Shown piece by piece: positions 23,406-35,321 of a DNA stretch of 64,000 bases; positions within the stretch are counted from its first letter, which is position 1, and each line of letters starts with the position of its first letter. The DNA is taken from positions 930,001-994,000 of the forward strand of contig JAPEUQ010000004.1 of NCBI GenBank assembly GCA_027946365.1, read 5' to 3'. The DNA comes from Kalmusia sp. IMI 367209 (Eukaryota; Ascomycota; Dothideomycetes; Pleosporales; Didymosphaeriaceae). Under the pieces are notes generated by a model. The model was given only the letters and a program-made list of their open reading frames with translations, did no database searches and had not been told where the DNA came from. The position numbers and the translations under genes are program-made.

Positions 23406-25315
23406 ATGGCTGTCTTCTCGCGGGTGGCCGTAGCCATTCCATTCATTGCCACTCTTCTCACTTCTGTTTCTGCTTTCCACTCGCAGAATTCTACTAATGT
23501 CAGGGAGTACGACTACGTAATTGTAGGCGGCGGAATTACCGGTTTAGTTGTGGCGAATCGATTGACGGAGGATAAGACCAGTGGGTTTAGATATGGTCAA
23601 GCTAATACGCTGTGATTCTGACACGATTCATAGAGACCGTTCTTGTGATTGAAGGTGGCGAGAACATCGACACGGTCGGCAACACAATCCCTTACAAGGC
23701 TAATGACATTGCCGCCGCAGCGCTATACAAATGGACCGGATTTACGACGCAGCCCGAGGCACAACTTGGTAACAAGACGTACAACGTCAACGTTGGAAAG
23801 GTGCTCGGCGGTGGTTCAGTCATCAATGGTATGGTCTACGATCGAGGATCAGCCGCCGATTACGATGCGTGGGAGGCGCTCGGGAACGAAGGATGGGGAT
23901 GGGCAGGAATGGAGAAATACTTCATCAAGGGTACAACCTTTCAACCACCCTCAGCTGAGATTGCCAAGGCTTTCAACATCACCTGGGACCCTAAGACGTA
24001 TGGCAGCGGCCCCCTCAGTGTTAGTATCACTGACACTCAGTATGCTGACATTAACGAATACTGGGCGGCTTGGAAAGCCGCGGGCGTCAAAGTCCCAGTC
24101 GATGGTAACGCTGGTGCTGTTGGCCCTTCGTGGTTCGCCAACACAATGGACAAGAAGACGGGTCGCAGAGCGCATGCACGCTACGCTTACTACGACCCAA
24201 TTGCCAACCGCACAAACCTCCACGTTCTGACTAAGACGACTGCGCAAAAGATTGTATTCGATAAAGATCAGGAAACGCTCGCTCGTGGTGTTGAGATCCT
24301 TGACGCTAGCAACAAAACGGCTGTTGTGGTTGCGAAGAGGGAGGTCATCCTGGCTGCGGGTGCGGTTCAGACCCCTAAACTGCTGCAAATTAGCGGAGTA
24401 GGCCCCAGGTCTATTCTCGAAGCAGCCGGTGTGAAGGTTAGGTACGCAAATGACGGTGTAGGATCCAACTTCCAGGACCACCCGTATGGTACCGTCGTCT
24501 TCAACACCACGTCTAAGGCATTCCCTAATGTGAATTCGCTGACGACTAATGCTACTTTCAACGCTTCCGCGTGGGAAGAATATGTTGAACACAAGACGGG
24601 TCCGTACACATATGCCCGCGGCAATGCTTTGGCATTCATCTCACTCCCCGACATGACCTCAGATGTCGGCGCAGTTGTGGACACTCTGACCAACCAATCG
24701 GCAGCTTCGTACTTACCCAAGATCTATCGCAACAGTACCAAGTTACTGAAAGGTTTCACCGCTCAGCGTGATATCATTGCCAATTTGTTCAAGCGCAACG
24801 ACGCTGCCGTTGCCGAGTTCCCGGTTCCTCCAGATGGCGCGTACGGCCTCGTTGGTATCGAGAAGCCCCTCTCGCGCGGTATCGTCCACCTGAATGCTAG
24901 CAACCCGACCGGACCTCCCGTTATCCAGTTCAACGCCTTCATGAACCCGGTAGACAAGAAAATCCTTGGCATCGGCACGCGATTCTTCCGCAGTGTATGG
25001 AATCGCCCTGAGCTCTCAGAACTGATTCACAGTGAAACGGTTCCTGGCGCTGATTATGTTACTGATGAAGAAATCTTCTCAGCTTTGTTAGCCAAATCTT
25101 TCGTGGCGCCGACACTATCGCATCCTTCTGCTTCATGCCCAATGATGGCGGAGGAAAACGGTGGCTGTGTTGACAGCACACTATTGGTATATGGAACGCA
25201 GCATCTTTCCATTGTTGATGCGTCTATTATTCCTATCATTCCTTCTTGTCATCTGCAGGCTACCATGTACGGCGTTGGTGAGAAGGCGGCTGATGTTATC
25301 AAGGCGAGACAATAG
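23406..25315 (+). CDS. Secreted GMC (glucose-methanol-choline) FAD oxidoreductase
   Basis: This is an FAD-dependent alcohol/sugar oxidase or dehydrogenase of the GMC family, probably secreted. Two exons (23406-23580, 23634-25315, intron 53 nt) give 618 aa. The N-terminus MAVFSRVAVAIPFIATLLTS is a signal peptide with a VSA cleavage-like end. The FAD Rossmann motif is YDYVIVGGGITGLVVANRL (about residues 35-53). GMC signature 1 is GKVLGGGSVINGMVYDRG, and signature 2 is AGAVQTPKLLQISGVGP. The two active-site positions are the His of SHPSASCPM (about 553) and the His of PSCHLQATMYG (about 596), so the catalytic pair is intact. Several N-x-S/T sites fit an extracellular protein. The substrate (aryl alcohol, sugar or other) cannot be decided from the sequence. 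It lies at the edge of the accessory region that also holds an MFS transporter and a P450. Confidence 0.93.
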
Positions 25316-27814
25316 GCGATGCTTACTCCTCACCCAAAATGTTCAGATACTCTATCTAATGCGAATAAGTAATTGTGTAACGATCAAATTTTTGGATTCA
25401 CTCAGACGGCCTAATGTCGTCGACGGCTGTCTGTGTAGTCAGAGAAGATGTTCAGGGGATGAACTGCTAACTTGCTTAGTGTCTTGGTATTGCGTCATCA
25501 CTCATGCTCGACACCTTTGGGGCGCTCTCAGCAACACTTCGTCCCGCATCATTATTTAGAACTCCCTAGCAATTAGTCACGAAGCACGACAAAGAGTTTG
25601 AAATATTTTCATCGTATTGAGGAGATTCAAAGCGAAAAACCGCGTCCATCGCTTTCTCTATCAGAATTGCAAACCTAACATCCAAGTTGAGCTTATGTCA
25701 CGGATGCAGGGGCAGGACTAATCTTTGTTCGGCTATCGCTCACAGATTACCCCGACGCATGATTTGTACAGTGACGATCCCTTTAGCGCATCCGCCGAAA
25801 GAGACATCTGGCCATTGTGCAGAGGAGCTCAAGCATGACAACGATTCGACGCGAACCAACAATTTTTCCTAGACCACTAAGAACTTTCAGGTTCACACTA
25901 AGCGAAAGATGTTGATGCATGCGACTTGTTCTTCTCGTCCTAAATAAGGCGAAAGAGCCGAGAGCTACGACACAAACTATATCCACGAGATCAATGTTTG
26001 GATGCCTGTTCGGGTGTCACCAGCTTCGTATTCAATAGGCCGAACTCTTGCCGCCTTACCCAATAGTAAGACTAAAGCAGAAGCTTCTGGCATCGTCCCA
26101 GTAACAGCCTATCTATGGGCAAGAAGGACCTTATGCGGGGCTGCTATCGAGCCATGCCAATATGCCAAAAAAAAACCCTCTCCCTTTATCTTGATAACCA
26201 AAAATATTTCCCCCTACGCCAAAAATGTTAATTCTTCGTCGTTACAAGTCTCTTTTTCACGTTTTCTACGATTCCACCGAGGCACAAATTTTAGCCCTTT
26301 CTAGCCCACGCCACAGTAGTACCTATTCTCATAGTCTTCACGATGGTGGGACAGTGTGAAAACTAGTTGATAACGATGATAGGATTGCTGTGTAGTGACG
26401 GTCTCGTGAGTCCGTGTTGGTCGACTCCATTGCCGCCATACCTTTTCTGTCTGGTACAGACCGCCAATTGAACAGGTTTCGGATTACCATGGTCATGCGC
26501 CCACGGCCATTTCGGCATCTAGTTGTGATATCCACAAATATTTGACATCCCAACTTGTGCGACTCCTTCAAAGAGCACTAGTGCTTGAGTTGGGCTTTGA
26601 TTTCGCGCGGTTCTCATTGATAGGCGTTCCTAGGACTCAGCCACAAAGTATATCATGTATTACAGCATACGGTCACTCGGAGCCTGCAGATCGGGCTGTT
26701 GTGTACTGTTTCATGTCCCTCCGAGCCACGTTCAGGCCCAAGGGCCCGAAGAACGGAACACAGAAGTTGGCTTTCACATTCAGAACCTGTCCTCAGAACG
26801 CACGATAGGCTCCGTGTTTCCGGAAATATTACCGACTGAGCGATGAGCGGTCAACAATCCTGACGTGACAGCCGAGGTTTTGCTCTTCCTGTTCTTCGGA
26901 TACAACGACCAGCTTTAAAATATCGAGCAACTTCATACATCGACACCTCCCTTACTTTCACTAACCTCCAGAAACCGACGAGATTCATTCTTGTACCTAC
27001 CCGCTGTCTGGTACTCGCTAACGTCAAACTCACATAGGGCTTCCATGCAGACAATATGCTTCTCGCCAAGAGAGGAAAGTGGAATGCATTCTCTTACAGA
27101 CACCGCTTGAAGCACGCATGTCCAAGAAAAGCCTAGCAATCCCAGCTCCAAATATTGCTGCAGTGTACCCATGCTTCTTCAGGAAATTGCAGCTTACATT
27201 CGCCAGCACGAGGTTCTACGAAAGCAAAGGCACCCGACTGGCCACTCTCAAGGTGTGCAAACGTCAGATATCTGAGTAACCTGCATCTTGATCACGCTCA
27301 AATCAACTAATCGTATCGAGATCCCTAGACATTGGTTGTCATCACGAATCGGCTTCTCATATATTTCCGATATCTGTTCACAGTCTTGGCGCGCGAATGG
27401 ACGATGCTCAGCAAGGTCACGTCCGTTGGGACTCCCGTGCACAACATTGAAGGACCTCACCAGTACACAACCGAGGTGCAAATTGAGTGGAAAGCCTACA
27501 AAATCCACAGGACGTAGAGGCTTGCCATTCCGTCCGATGAGGAATACCGGGATGCCTTTTATCCAGTCGCACGGTTGAGCACGTTAGCGACGCCGGGTCA
27601 ACTATATAGTGAGCGCTAGTTCTTGATATTTAGTATATAATCGTGGGTGTCCCTGTTATCTAGACGTGGTATCTCTTCAGCTAAGTTGACCTCACTGTTG
27701 ATTACACCACACAGCGGAAAGCACCACATAGCCAATCACAGCACTCCGCGTTGAGTCAATTATTTACTGCCACGAGCCGCCACTCTACGAGTCATACAAC
27801 ATCAATTGACCACT
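25316..27814. other. Gene-poor stretch after GMC gene
   Basis: About 2.5 kb without a recognisable gene, except a coding-like relic at 27248-27583 (listed). Homopolymer and AT-rich patches occur near 26165-26240. No terminal repeats or transposase motif were seen. Confidence 0.45.
27248..27583 (-). pseudogene. Coding-like fragment without start codon
   Basis: A 111-codon frame, open from just after a stop at 27584-27586 and ending with TGA, reads like protein (IPVFLIGRNGKPLRPVDFVG, then FNVVHGSPNGRDLAEH). It has no ATG until near its end and no convincing upstream exon. Further protein-like pieces lie downstream in other frames (26933-27172). It may be a decayed gene or an internal exon of an unmodelled one. 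I recognise no family. Confidence 0.25.
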
Positions 27815-28201
27815 ATGTCTACTGTATCCGCGACTTATCGATGCTCAGTGGGCCATCCAGTTGCATCAATCTCTCTTCAAGATGTTGAGAAATGCCGGGC
27901 TTGTGGTGGTCATCCGTAAGTTGTTCATCTTCCGTTTTCAAGTGATGTTATCAAAGGAAACGAGCAGACTCCAAACATCATATAATATGGATAATCAGCA
28001 TCCGGCGAGTCATGCAGATGGTGTTCTTTAGTGTTGTTTTCCCTTTTCGGTTGTTTTCCTCAGATGCACATTGGCCCCTCCAATTGCTCTCAAAAAATTT
28101 TCTGACATATTAGTAGTCCAGAGGAAAGGCCTCCTTGCACCGCCTGCAACGGAAAAGGCTTCGTCACAACCAACTGTTCAGCTTGCCTTGGTCCCCCCTA
28201 A
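27815..28201 (+). CDS. Small Cys-rich protein with CxxC / CxxCxGxG zinc-binding motifs
   Basis: I do not recognise this gene, but the structure is coherent. Exon 27815-27915 encodes MSTVSATYRCSVGHPVASIS and continues to KCRACGGHP, with a consensus GTAAGT donor. Exon 28114-28201 encodes SPEERPPCTACNGKGFVTTN followed by CSACLGPP and a stop. The total is 62 aa in exact phase; a second acceptor 3 nt later (exon from 28117) would drop one residue. The Cys pairs (CRAC, CTAC, CSAC), an extra Cys/His pair, and the CxxCxGxG turn resemble the zinc-binding repeats of DnaJ-type proteins. Two small zinc sites are therefore likely. The intron is long for this window (198 nt). The gene stands alone in a 5.4 kb gene-poor stretch between the GMC oxidoreductase and the MFS transporter, and its function is unknown. 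Confidence 0.6.
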
Positions 28202-30722
28202 GCTTGAGCAATGTGGATCTACCGCCGTCCATTACGGCATCCATGCGTACTTGACCACATGACGATAAGTAAACCAGGATAGCATGGCCTTACCAGTACT
28301 GCTGGGGTTTCTTTATGACTTGACGAACACAAGTTCACCACTCGGAACTTATTTCCTATGATTTCGATTGTTCCAACGGTTATTATCATTGGTGTTGGTT
28401 CTCATATTCATCTCCTCCATTTCTTAACCCCTTGTTGATGTGGTCACGCTGTCTTATTGACCAATTTTCCACACTCGTTTGACCCGTACATGTCAGACAC
28501 GATATTTATCGTAGCTATTTGGTATCATGAATCTAAAAATATTGACTGGAAAAATCCTCTACGAACAATGTTGTTTCACTAAATTTGCGCCATGCTGTTG
28601 TTGGCTACCTGACTCTCATGCGATCTTATGAGACTTTATCAGGTCATCGCACCTGTGTAGCAAGACAATATGTTACATAATAAACCTAAGATTGATTATG
28701 TATCTGGGGTTAAATCAATTCCCTGCACTACAGCGGTCATGTAACCCTTTAGTGTTATCACTCAAGGAACAGGCTCATTTGGTACTCCCGTACATAAATT
28801 TTCCTCAAGTCTCCATCCACATCCGGCCAATAGATATTTGTGTCGGAGCTTTAATGGTTACTAACAGTCGTCTTTGCGGGAAGTCTGGACTCAAACATTC
28901 TTACTTTGCCCCCACGGAAACCTTTAGGATTGGTGCTATGCGTCGGGACCGAATGTCACATGCTGGGCACGATGATGAATCAACGCTCTTAGTGCTCCAA
29001 AAGAAGACATAAGTAGAGATTTGTGCTTGCAAGGTCATGCCTCCCGTGTGGGAAGGCAAGCGTAGGGGTACTGTTCATGCCACGTCTAACGTGTTGAATG
29101 CTGTACCCTCAACTAATTGTATAGAACCCTCTGCCCTCCCTCCTGAGTCCGTCTCTATTTCATTATATGGTTTTTGCGATTAGGCAGGCCTTATAGCAAG
29201 CTAATTCTCCAAGACAAAGTCGAATACCGTATGCGCAAAGAGTCACCTCGTTACGATTCTGAGATCATGTCATAGTCCGCGTATCTCTTAGTGAGGTGGA
29301 TACTCAATGAAAGGTTCAAACAACTTTACACGGCACTAGTGCTTATTCTCTTCAATCTCAGAGTGATATAGTAACAGTACCTTGCTCAATTTCTAGCGGA
29401 GATCTATCTCGTGACTGCAGCACCATACCAAGACTTGGCTGATTGTGTGTTTCCCCACGAGGCACAAAAGAAAATGAGAGCTTATCTGACTATCCTGTAG
29501 ATGATCGCGTTGAAAAACCTCATTCCAATGTGGCACGACAGATTTTCAATGCGTTTCACTAGGAATGTACGAATGGTAGAGGTTGATCCTTATCAATGAC
29601 ACGGCATTGGTGCTGATCTTCAACTTCATTCATGTCGGTGTTCAGAATCTAAAAATTGTGCCACTTGAAAGCTAGAATCATGACTATTCGGAACATCATA
29701 CCGATTGGAAAACGATGTAGTCTCTAGTGAGGGGTAATATTTCCCAAATCAAGATTGCTAGACCTAATACAGGTAGTGTCAGACATCTGAATGCGCTCCG
29801 CGACGCTCTCGACCAGTCACCGTTAACCTCGATGGACAGAACTCGGAAAGAAAGATTTCTTCGTACGTGAGCTCTCTCGGCGGCATTGCGGCACGATGAG
29901 GGGCGGGTTTTTCGTTGACAAGTCTTAAGTACAGCTGCTCCCGCGGCCCGAAATATAGACAGTATAAGAAGCTGAATTATCCTCGGGTATTTACTGCATA
30001 GATCCCTCGCTCCAAAAATGGTCATCTGATAAGATATCTTGTTGTAGCTGACTGTTGGTCAAATCATTGAACAACTCGCCATCAGGAGCACATAACAGAC
30101 TAGATCCACCAGCACAAGACTGTTTCCGCTGCGCCACTGGGTCCGTAGCTTCCGTTCAGTTGCGGGGAATGCCAGAAACCATAGGTAGGCCTAGATGCGG
30201 GGCCATTCCTGTCATCATGAAGCTCATGACTCCAGATGTGTCCTTTCACAATTTCATATGCTGTCAACAGCTGCAATATTTACTTTGGGGTCGGGCGTTG
30301 TATTATACATCGTTGAGATGCACCTTCAATTTACTTACACCTGGTAGCACGCCATGGTTCGCCTGCAGCCATCTAGCGAGGTTGTGGTTGAGATCCCCGC
30401 ACCCTCCACTCTCCGCGACGAAGTCCTCCACCGATCAACATGTCTCTTTCCGCTTTCGGTCTGACGCAGCGGTTAATGTACGCCCTGCCGAAAAGGTGGC
30501 ATTACGAACTTTGCCGACAACAACCATGTCAATTTGGGATGTGCGCATTGGTCAGACGGGTAAGGCTATGCATCAATCGGTACGTGGGGCATCAGCCGGC
30601 AATTTATCGTACATGAAATGCCGGGATGTATAGCTTGGTTTGGGGAAGGTATGAAAGGTGGGCTTGGCCCAAGATTTTGGAGGTTACGTTTCTCCAACTT
30701 CTACGTTCAATTGGCAACGGAA
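28202..30722. other. Gene-poor stretch before MFS transporter
   Basis: About 2.5 kb, AT-biased between 28.2 and 29.7 kb, with short frames only. Frames at 29696-30025 (-) and 30055-30633 (+) have no recognisable domain. The right end is the promoter of the MFS gene. It may be eroded transposon sequence, but no ends or motifs were seen. Confidence 0.4.
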
Positions 30723-32631
30723 ATGGCTCCAGGGCATTTGATTCACAGGTAGGCGACTGTAACGAAACCGACAAAAGGCAAAAATAATCGCTAATCGACC
30801 CCCAGTCACGCACACGAGGAGGATCTGCCAGGCACAGTGAATCTTCAAGCAGCCGGTCAGTAGAAGTCACAATCTACGCCATTGCGCAAGATCTAAAATA
30901 AATGGAGAGGGCGATGACACAGCTTATGGACAAGCGCTATATCCTGTCCCAGCGGAGGATCCGAATGACCCGCTACAAGTATGTTACCAACAATTCTTCG
31001 AAGACTAAGAAGCTGATTTTAGTAGTGGTCACCTTGGAAGAAGTCGATGATACTACTCGTCTGCGCCCTCTATTCGTTTCTCGGGAACTGCGCCCTGCTC
31101 GGTCCTTCCGTATACATTGGTCTCTATGCGGAGGAGTTCAACATCACGCCGACCAAGGCGTCCGATCTTGTTTCATACCCAAACCTTGCGTTCGGATTCG
31201 GTACGCACTATACATTAGGAACTTCTGAGCCTGTGAACTCTGCTCTAACTATCATAGGGTCTTTGATACTTGTACCGCTTTATCTGAAAATCGGGCGCCG
31301 CCCGGTCATGCTCATTTCAATGGTTTTCGTAAGTAACGATTTTGGATATGTTATTAGTACATGCATTGATTGGAGTATAGTTCTGTGCAGGCCTAATCGG
31401 AGCATCGCAAGCGACTACTTTCGGGGGCCTCATGGCATGTCGCATAATACACGGGTTTGGCTCGGGGGTTTGTGAAGCTCTGCCTGTGCAGCTAGTCAAC
31501 GATATTTTCTTCCTACACGAACGCGGTTTACGAATTGGATACTACACCAGTACATATCCACTCTCTTCTCGCCTTGCTATGGATATATGCTGACCTCCTA
31601 CAGTCGCCCTATGCTTCGGCTCCACAGGCCCACTCTATGCTGGCTACATGCTTGCAGGTGGCTACTCTTGGAAGCTGTATTTCTACGTCGTTTTTGCCTT
31701 CGCCGTTGCGCTTCTCATCCTTGCGTTCTTCGTCGTCGAAGAGACAGCCTACAAACGCGTCACGCCCACTTCTCCTCCGCTGTCCACTCTTGCAGCAGAC
31801 AAGCTTGCCGAAGCCTCGCACAGCGAAGAAATCGCATCTTCCCTCCCGACCCGCAAAACTTTCATGCAACAGCTCAAAGTATGGAATGGCATCGATCACG
31901 AGCAAGAATTTTGGATAATGATGCCTCGCTCGTTCACTTACTTTCTTGTCCCGCAAGTCCTGTGGGTCATCACATCTTTTGGAATCTACATCGGCCTAGG
32001 CGCTCTGGCTTTCAACTACACCTTCCCGCTGAAGATCACCAAGCCGCCGTACAATTGGAGCCAGACAAACAGCGGTCTTATCACTATAGCCACGTTTCTC
32101 GGGTTCCTCCTCGCGCTGCCGTTCCTCTCCTCCTCTGATCGACTTGCTGCACGTCTCACGCGAAAGAACGGCGGCATTCGCGAAGCCGAGATGCGCCTTG
32201 GAGTCATGCTTCCCGCGATGGTCATCGCACCAGCCGGAATCGTGCTATACGGCTTCGCCGCTGAGAAGAATCTACACTGGATCGCCTACTTCTTCGGTGT
32301 CGGTATGGACCAGTGGGGCGCTCTCTTCTACTTTAGCTTCACGCTCGCTTACGCGGTCGATTCGTATAACGCCAACACGTCCGAGATGCTGATCGCAATG
32401 AATTTGGGCAAGCAAGCCATCAGTTTCGGCATGGGCATTTATCTCCTAGATTGGATCATAGAGCGCGGCTTTGCGGTCACTATCTCGGGCATCTTCGCAA
32501 GTATCCTGCTCGCGAACAATCTGGCGCTGCTAGTGTTCATGGTGTGGGGCAAGAAGATTCGGATCTTCATGAGCAAGACATGGCTTGCAAGGCTGCATAA
32601 GAAGACAATCAAGAGTGTGGAAGTTGCCTGA
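30723..32631 (+). CDS. MFS (DHA1-type) transporter
   Basis: This is a twelve-helix proton-driven exporter of the fungal multidrug/polyamine MFS group. Seven exons join in phase: 30723-30748, 30806-30855, 30908-30978, 31026-31200, 31258-31328, 31381-31549 and 31604-32631, giving 529 aa. The N-terminal block HEEDLPGTVNL and EDPNDPLQW before helix 1 are hallmarks of this group. MFS motif A appears as KIGRRPVMLIS. A hydrophilic central loop of about 75 residues (VEETAYKRVTP to WNGIDHEQEFW) separates the two halves. The second intron must use a GAG acceptor (30905-30907), the first AG after a CTAAAAT branch-like site. All other junctions are normal. The gene ends 191 bp from the P450 gene, tail to tail, which suggests a joint role in exporting or detoxifying a small molecule. 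Confidence 0.88.
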
Positions 32632-32822
32632 TCTTTTCGAACCTTCGTTGAGTCGAATTTGGCTTCATTGGTGCGCAGCCAAACCTTGAGCTGTCCATCT
32701 TGTACTTTTACATTGAACAAATCGCGGTCAAAGAGATAGCGCGCTAGATCGACATGTAGAGAACTCAGCATTTTCTTTTTGCTTTCAATATCAGATGCCT
32801 GAAGGTGATCGTGTCTCATGAA

Positions 32823-34481
32823 CTAAGCCTTCTTTGCTCGTCTTTCAATCTTCACCCACATATCTTCCCAAAAGCCCACCCCGCCCTTCACTACAAACGT
32901 CCCTGGCTTTTGTTTATTCACAATGGGCCTATACGTTCTGAAGAATTGCAGTGGCGCCTTATACAACTCCATAAGCGCGATGTCTTTGCCCAGGCACACA
33001 CGTGCTCCATAACCAAACGCCATATTATACTTATTGTATAGCTTGACGCGCTCTTCATCGCCCAACCAGCGCTCTGGGCGGAACTCGCAAGCGTCAGGGC
33101 CGTAGAGTGAAGTATCCCGGTGCACAAGCCAAGGATTGCAAGTTACCTCGATAGAAGGCGGAACAAATTGGCCGTTGAGATGGAGACCGGATGCACCGGT
33201 TAGGCGGGGAAAAATATTTGGTGCAGAGGGGCAAAGCCTAGAGAAAAAGATCAGCAACCTTCTGGTGATCGGTGAAGGAGTCCGACACTTACCGCATACT
33301 CTCTTTTACGCAGGCGATGTAGAATGGACAGTGTTGTAATACTTCGTCGTACTGGGGCATCTCGCTCAGTAAGCCCTTTTCTGTCGCTTTATCAATCTCT
33401 CTTATCAGCTTGTCGTATACGTTTTCGCTGCTCATGATATATGCCATCATTGCTTGGAAGGCCGTGCCTGTGGTATCTGCACCTGCGAGTAACACTAGCA
33501 GAATCTCCGCTTTGATGTACTCCATATCTAATGGTTTGCCATCGTCATCGCGCGCATCAAGGAACGTCTGCAGTAAGTCGACGCGTTCGACCTTCCCCTC
33601 TTCGACATCCCTGAGGCGCTCGACAATTAGTTTGTCACGGAAACGCATGAGCATGCCGATGCCCGAGTTATCCTCCGGCTTCGCAACAAGATACTTGCCG
33701 AGCGGCGTCTTCTTGACGAAATTGGTGAACGGCCACAGGCGCGCCATCAGGCCGAAAGGCAGGAGCCCGTCGTGGAAGCCTTGGATCAGTCCGCCGACAT
33801 CGCTTCCGCTTTCTATGAAGCCGAAGGGAGCGCCGAAGCCGATTTCAGAGATGATGTCGTACGCCATGTACACAGCCCAGGGCGCAAAGTCGAATTCCTG
33901 ACCTATCAACAGGGTGAGCGTTCAAGTAAGTTTATAACCCTGTCTTGGGACTACTCACTCGTCTCTGCAAAACGGGAGGAAAGCTTGTCTAGCCATTGGG
34001 CAATACGCTGATCCACAAGCGGCTCCATCTTCTTCACATTACTAAACGCATACGGTCCTGCAGCGATTTTGCGAAAATGCGCATGCACTTTATGCTCCCT
34101 CATGTTGAAGAGACTCTCCTGCTCGCCAAAGCTGCCCGTGATGTAGTGATTCGATTTATTGGCTTGGCGACTGTACACTTCAGGGAGCTTTGTGGCGTCG
34201 GACACGAGTAACAGGGTGGGTGTGATGCGCAGAACGGGGCCATGTTTCTTGTGAAGCGCAAGTTCGAGCTCGCACTCATCCGCGAGGATGTTGTGATATG
34301 CGATCCAGAGGCGCGTAACGGAGGCCCAGAAAGGGCCGGGGAAATGGCGTAGCGGGTGGAAGAAGCGGTAGTAGATTATTTGGTATATGAAAGATACCGT
34401 GATAAGGGTGGTAATGGAAAGAAAAATATTAAGAGGCGTGAGGAGCGTGAGCAAGTGAGGAGTATCTGATGTAAACGGCAT
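32823..34481 (-). CDS. Cytochrome P450 monooxygenase
   Basis: A haem monooxygenase anchored in the endoplasmic reticulum. Exons 34481-33959, 33902-33293 and 33237-32823 (introns 56 and 55 nt) give 515 aa, normal for the family. An N-terminal membrane helix ([20 protein letters not shown]) is followed by the hinge HPLRHFPGP. The I-helix has AGADTTG (about residue 313), the ExxR motif is ESMR (split at the second intron), PERW is present, and the haem loop is [12 protein letters not shown] with its Cys near residue 457. All key residues are intact. The layout resembles the pisatin-demethylase/benzoate-hydroxylase-like group of fungal P450s, an inference from overall pattern only. It is arranged tail to tail with the MFS transporter. 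No polyketide or peptide synthase is nearby, so a catabolic or detoxification role is as likely as biosynthesis. Confidence 0.95.
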
Positions 34482-35321
34482 TGTGATCTTCTATCGAGAC
34501 TTGAAGCAAGCCTCAAACTTTGATGAGCGTATATTCTTACCTACATCGACAGGGAAGTGTCCAAATACAGGCAGCTTGCGACCCAACTTTGAAGTGTTTC
34601 AGGTTCCACGGAGCTCTGTTCATGTTCTTATCTATGCTTTCCGCGGGTTGCCACCTTCAACGAACCTCACCAGCTACCCCAGTCTCTAAAGCCTGGAGCC
34701 TGTTATACCTATCGACCCATCCCCTTTCTGATATGGTACGAGACTATACCGGCGCTACTAGTGGTTGCGGGAAAGCATTCCCCTGCCTACCCCACATTTC
34801 GATTTGACGAGTCGAGTTCAGCTAGTGGCGACTTGACATGATCTTCTTTTGTTGCAACACCAACTCGATGGTGCGACGAAAATGCCATCAGTGTGGATAG
34901 CTACTTCCCGAAGCAATGGGATGACGCCAGTCTATGTAGAAACTCTCAATATCTACGCTCGACATTATCACTCATGAGGACTTACATTCGATGTGTTTCT
35001 TCGTTCGCTATCTCAGCAAAACCTCCATCAGCAACATGGCCCAAGCACTACGATCCAGCCCCTTCTCCATAGCCCACCTCAAGTCACACCACATTCGCTT
35101 TATTCTCTCCTCCACGCCCATTATGACCTGTTCAGATTGATTGTTAATTGCGGCCTAGTAGACAATATTGAAAAGCCGATGTCTCGTGTCCGTAATTCCA
35201 TGATATTTGCGCTTTGTTCTCTAACGTGAAAGTAACATCCTCGCAGGCATCAGCGCATAGTTACCACGGCCAGTAGATCTTAGGTTCTTAGATGGACTGA
35301 TTACATTGTGTGACCACTAAA
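34482..35321. other. Intergenic between P450 5' end and TDP2-like 3' end
   Basis: 840 bp containing the P450 promoter. Short frames only, and no element stands out. Confidence 0.45.

Noticed and set aside
29696..30025. 109-codon minus-strand frame with two hydrophobic patches
   Set aside because: Resembles a membrane protein fragment only loosely; no start context or second exon found.
30055..30633. 192-codon plus-strand frame upstream of the MFS gene
   Set aside because: No domain; irregular composition; likely chance.
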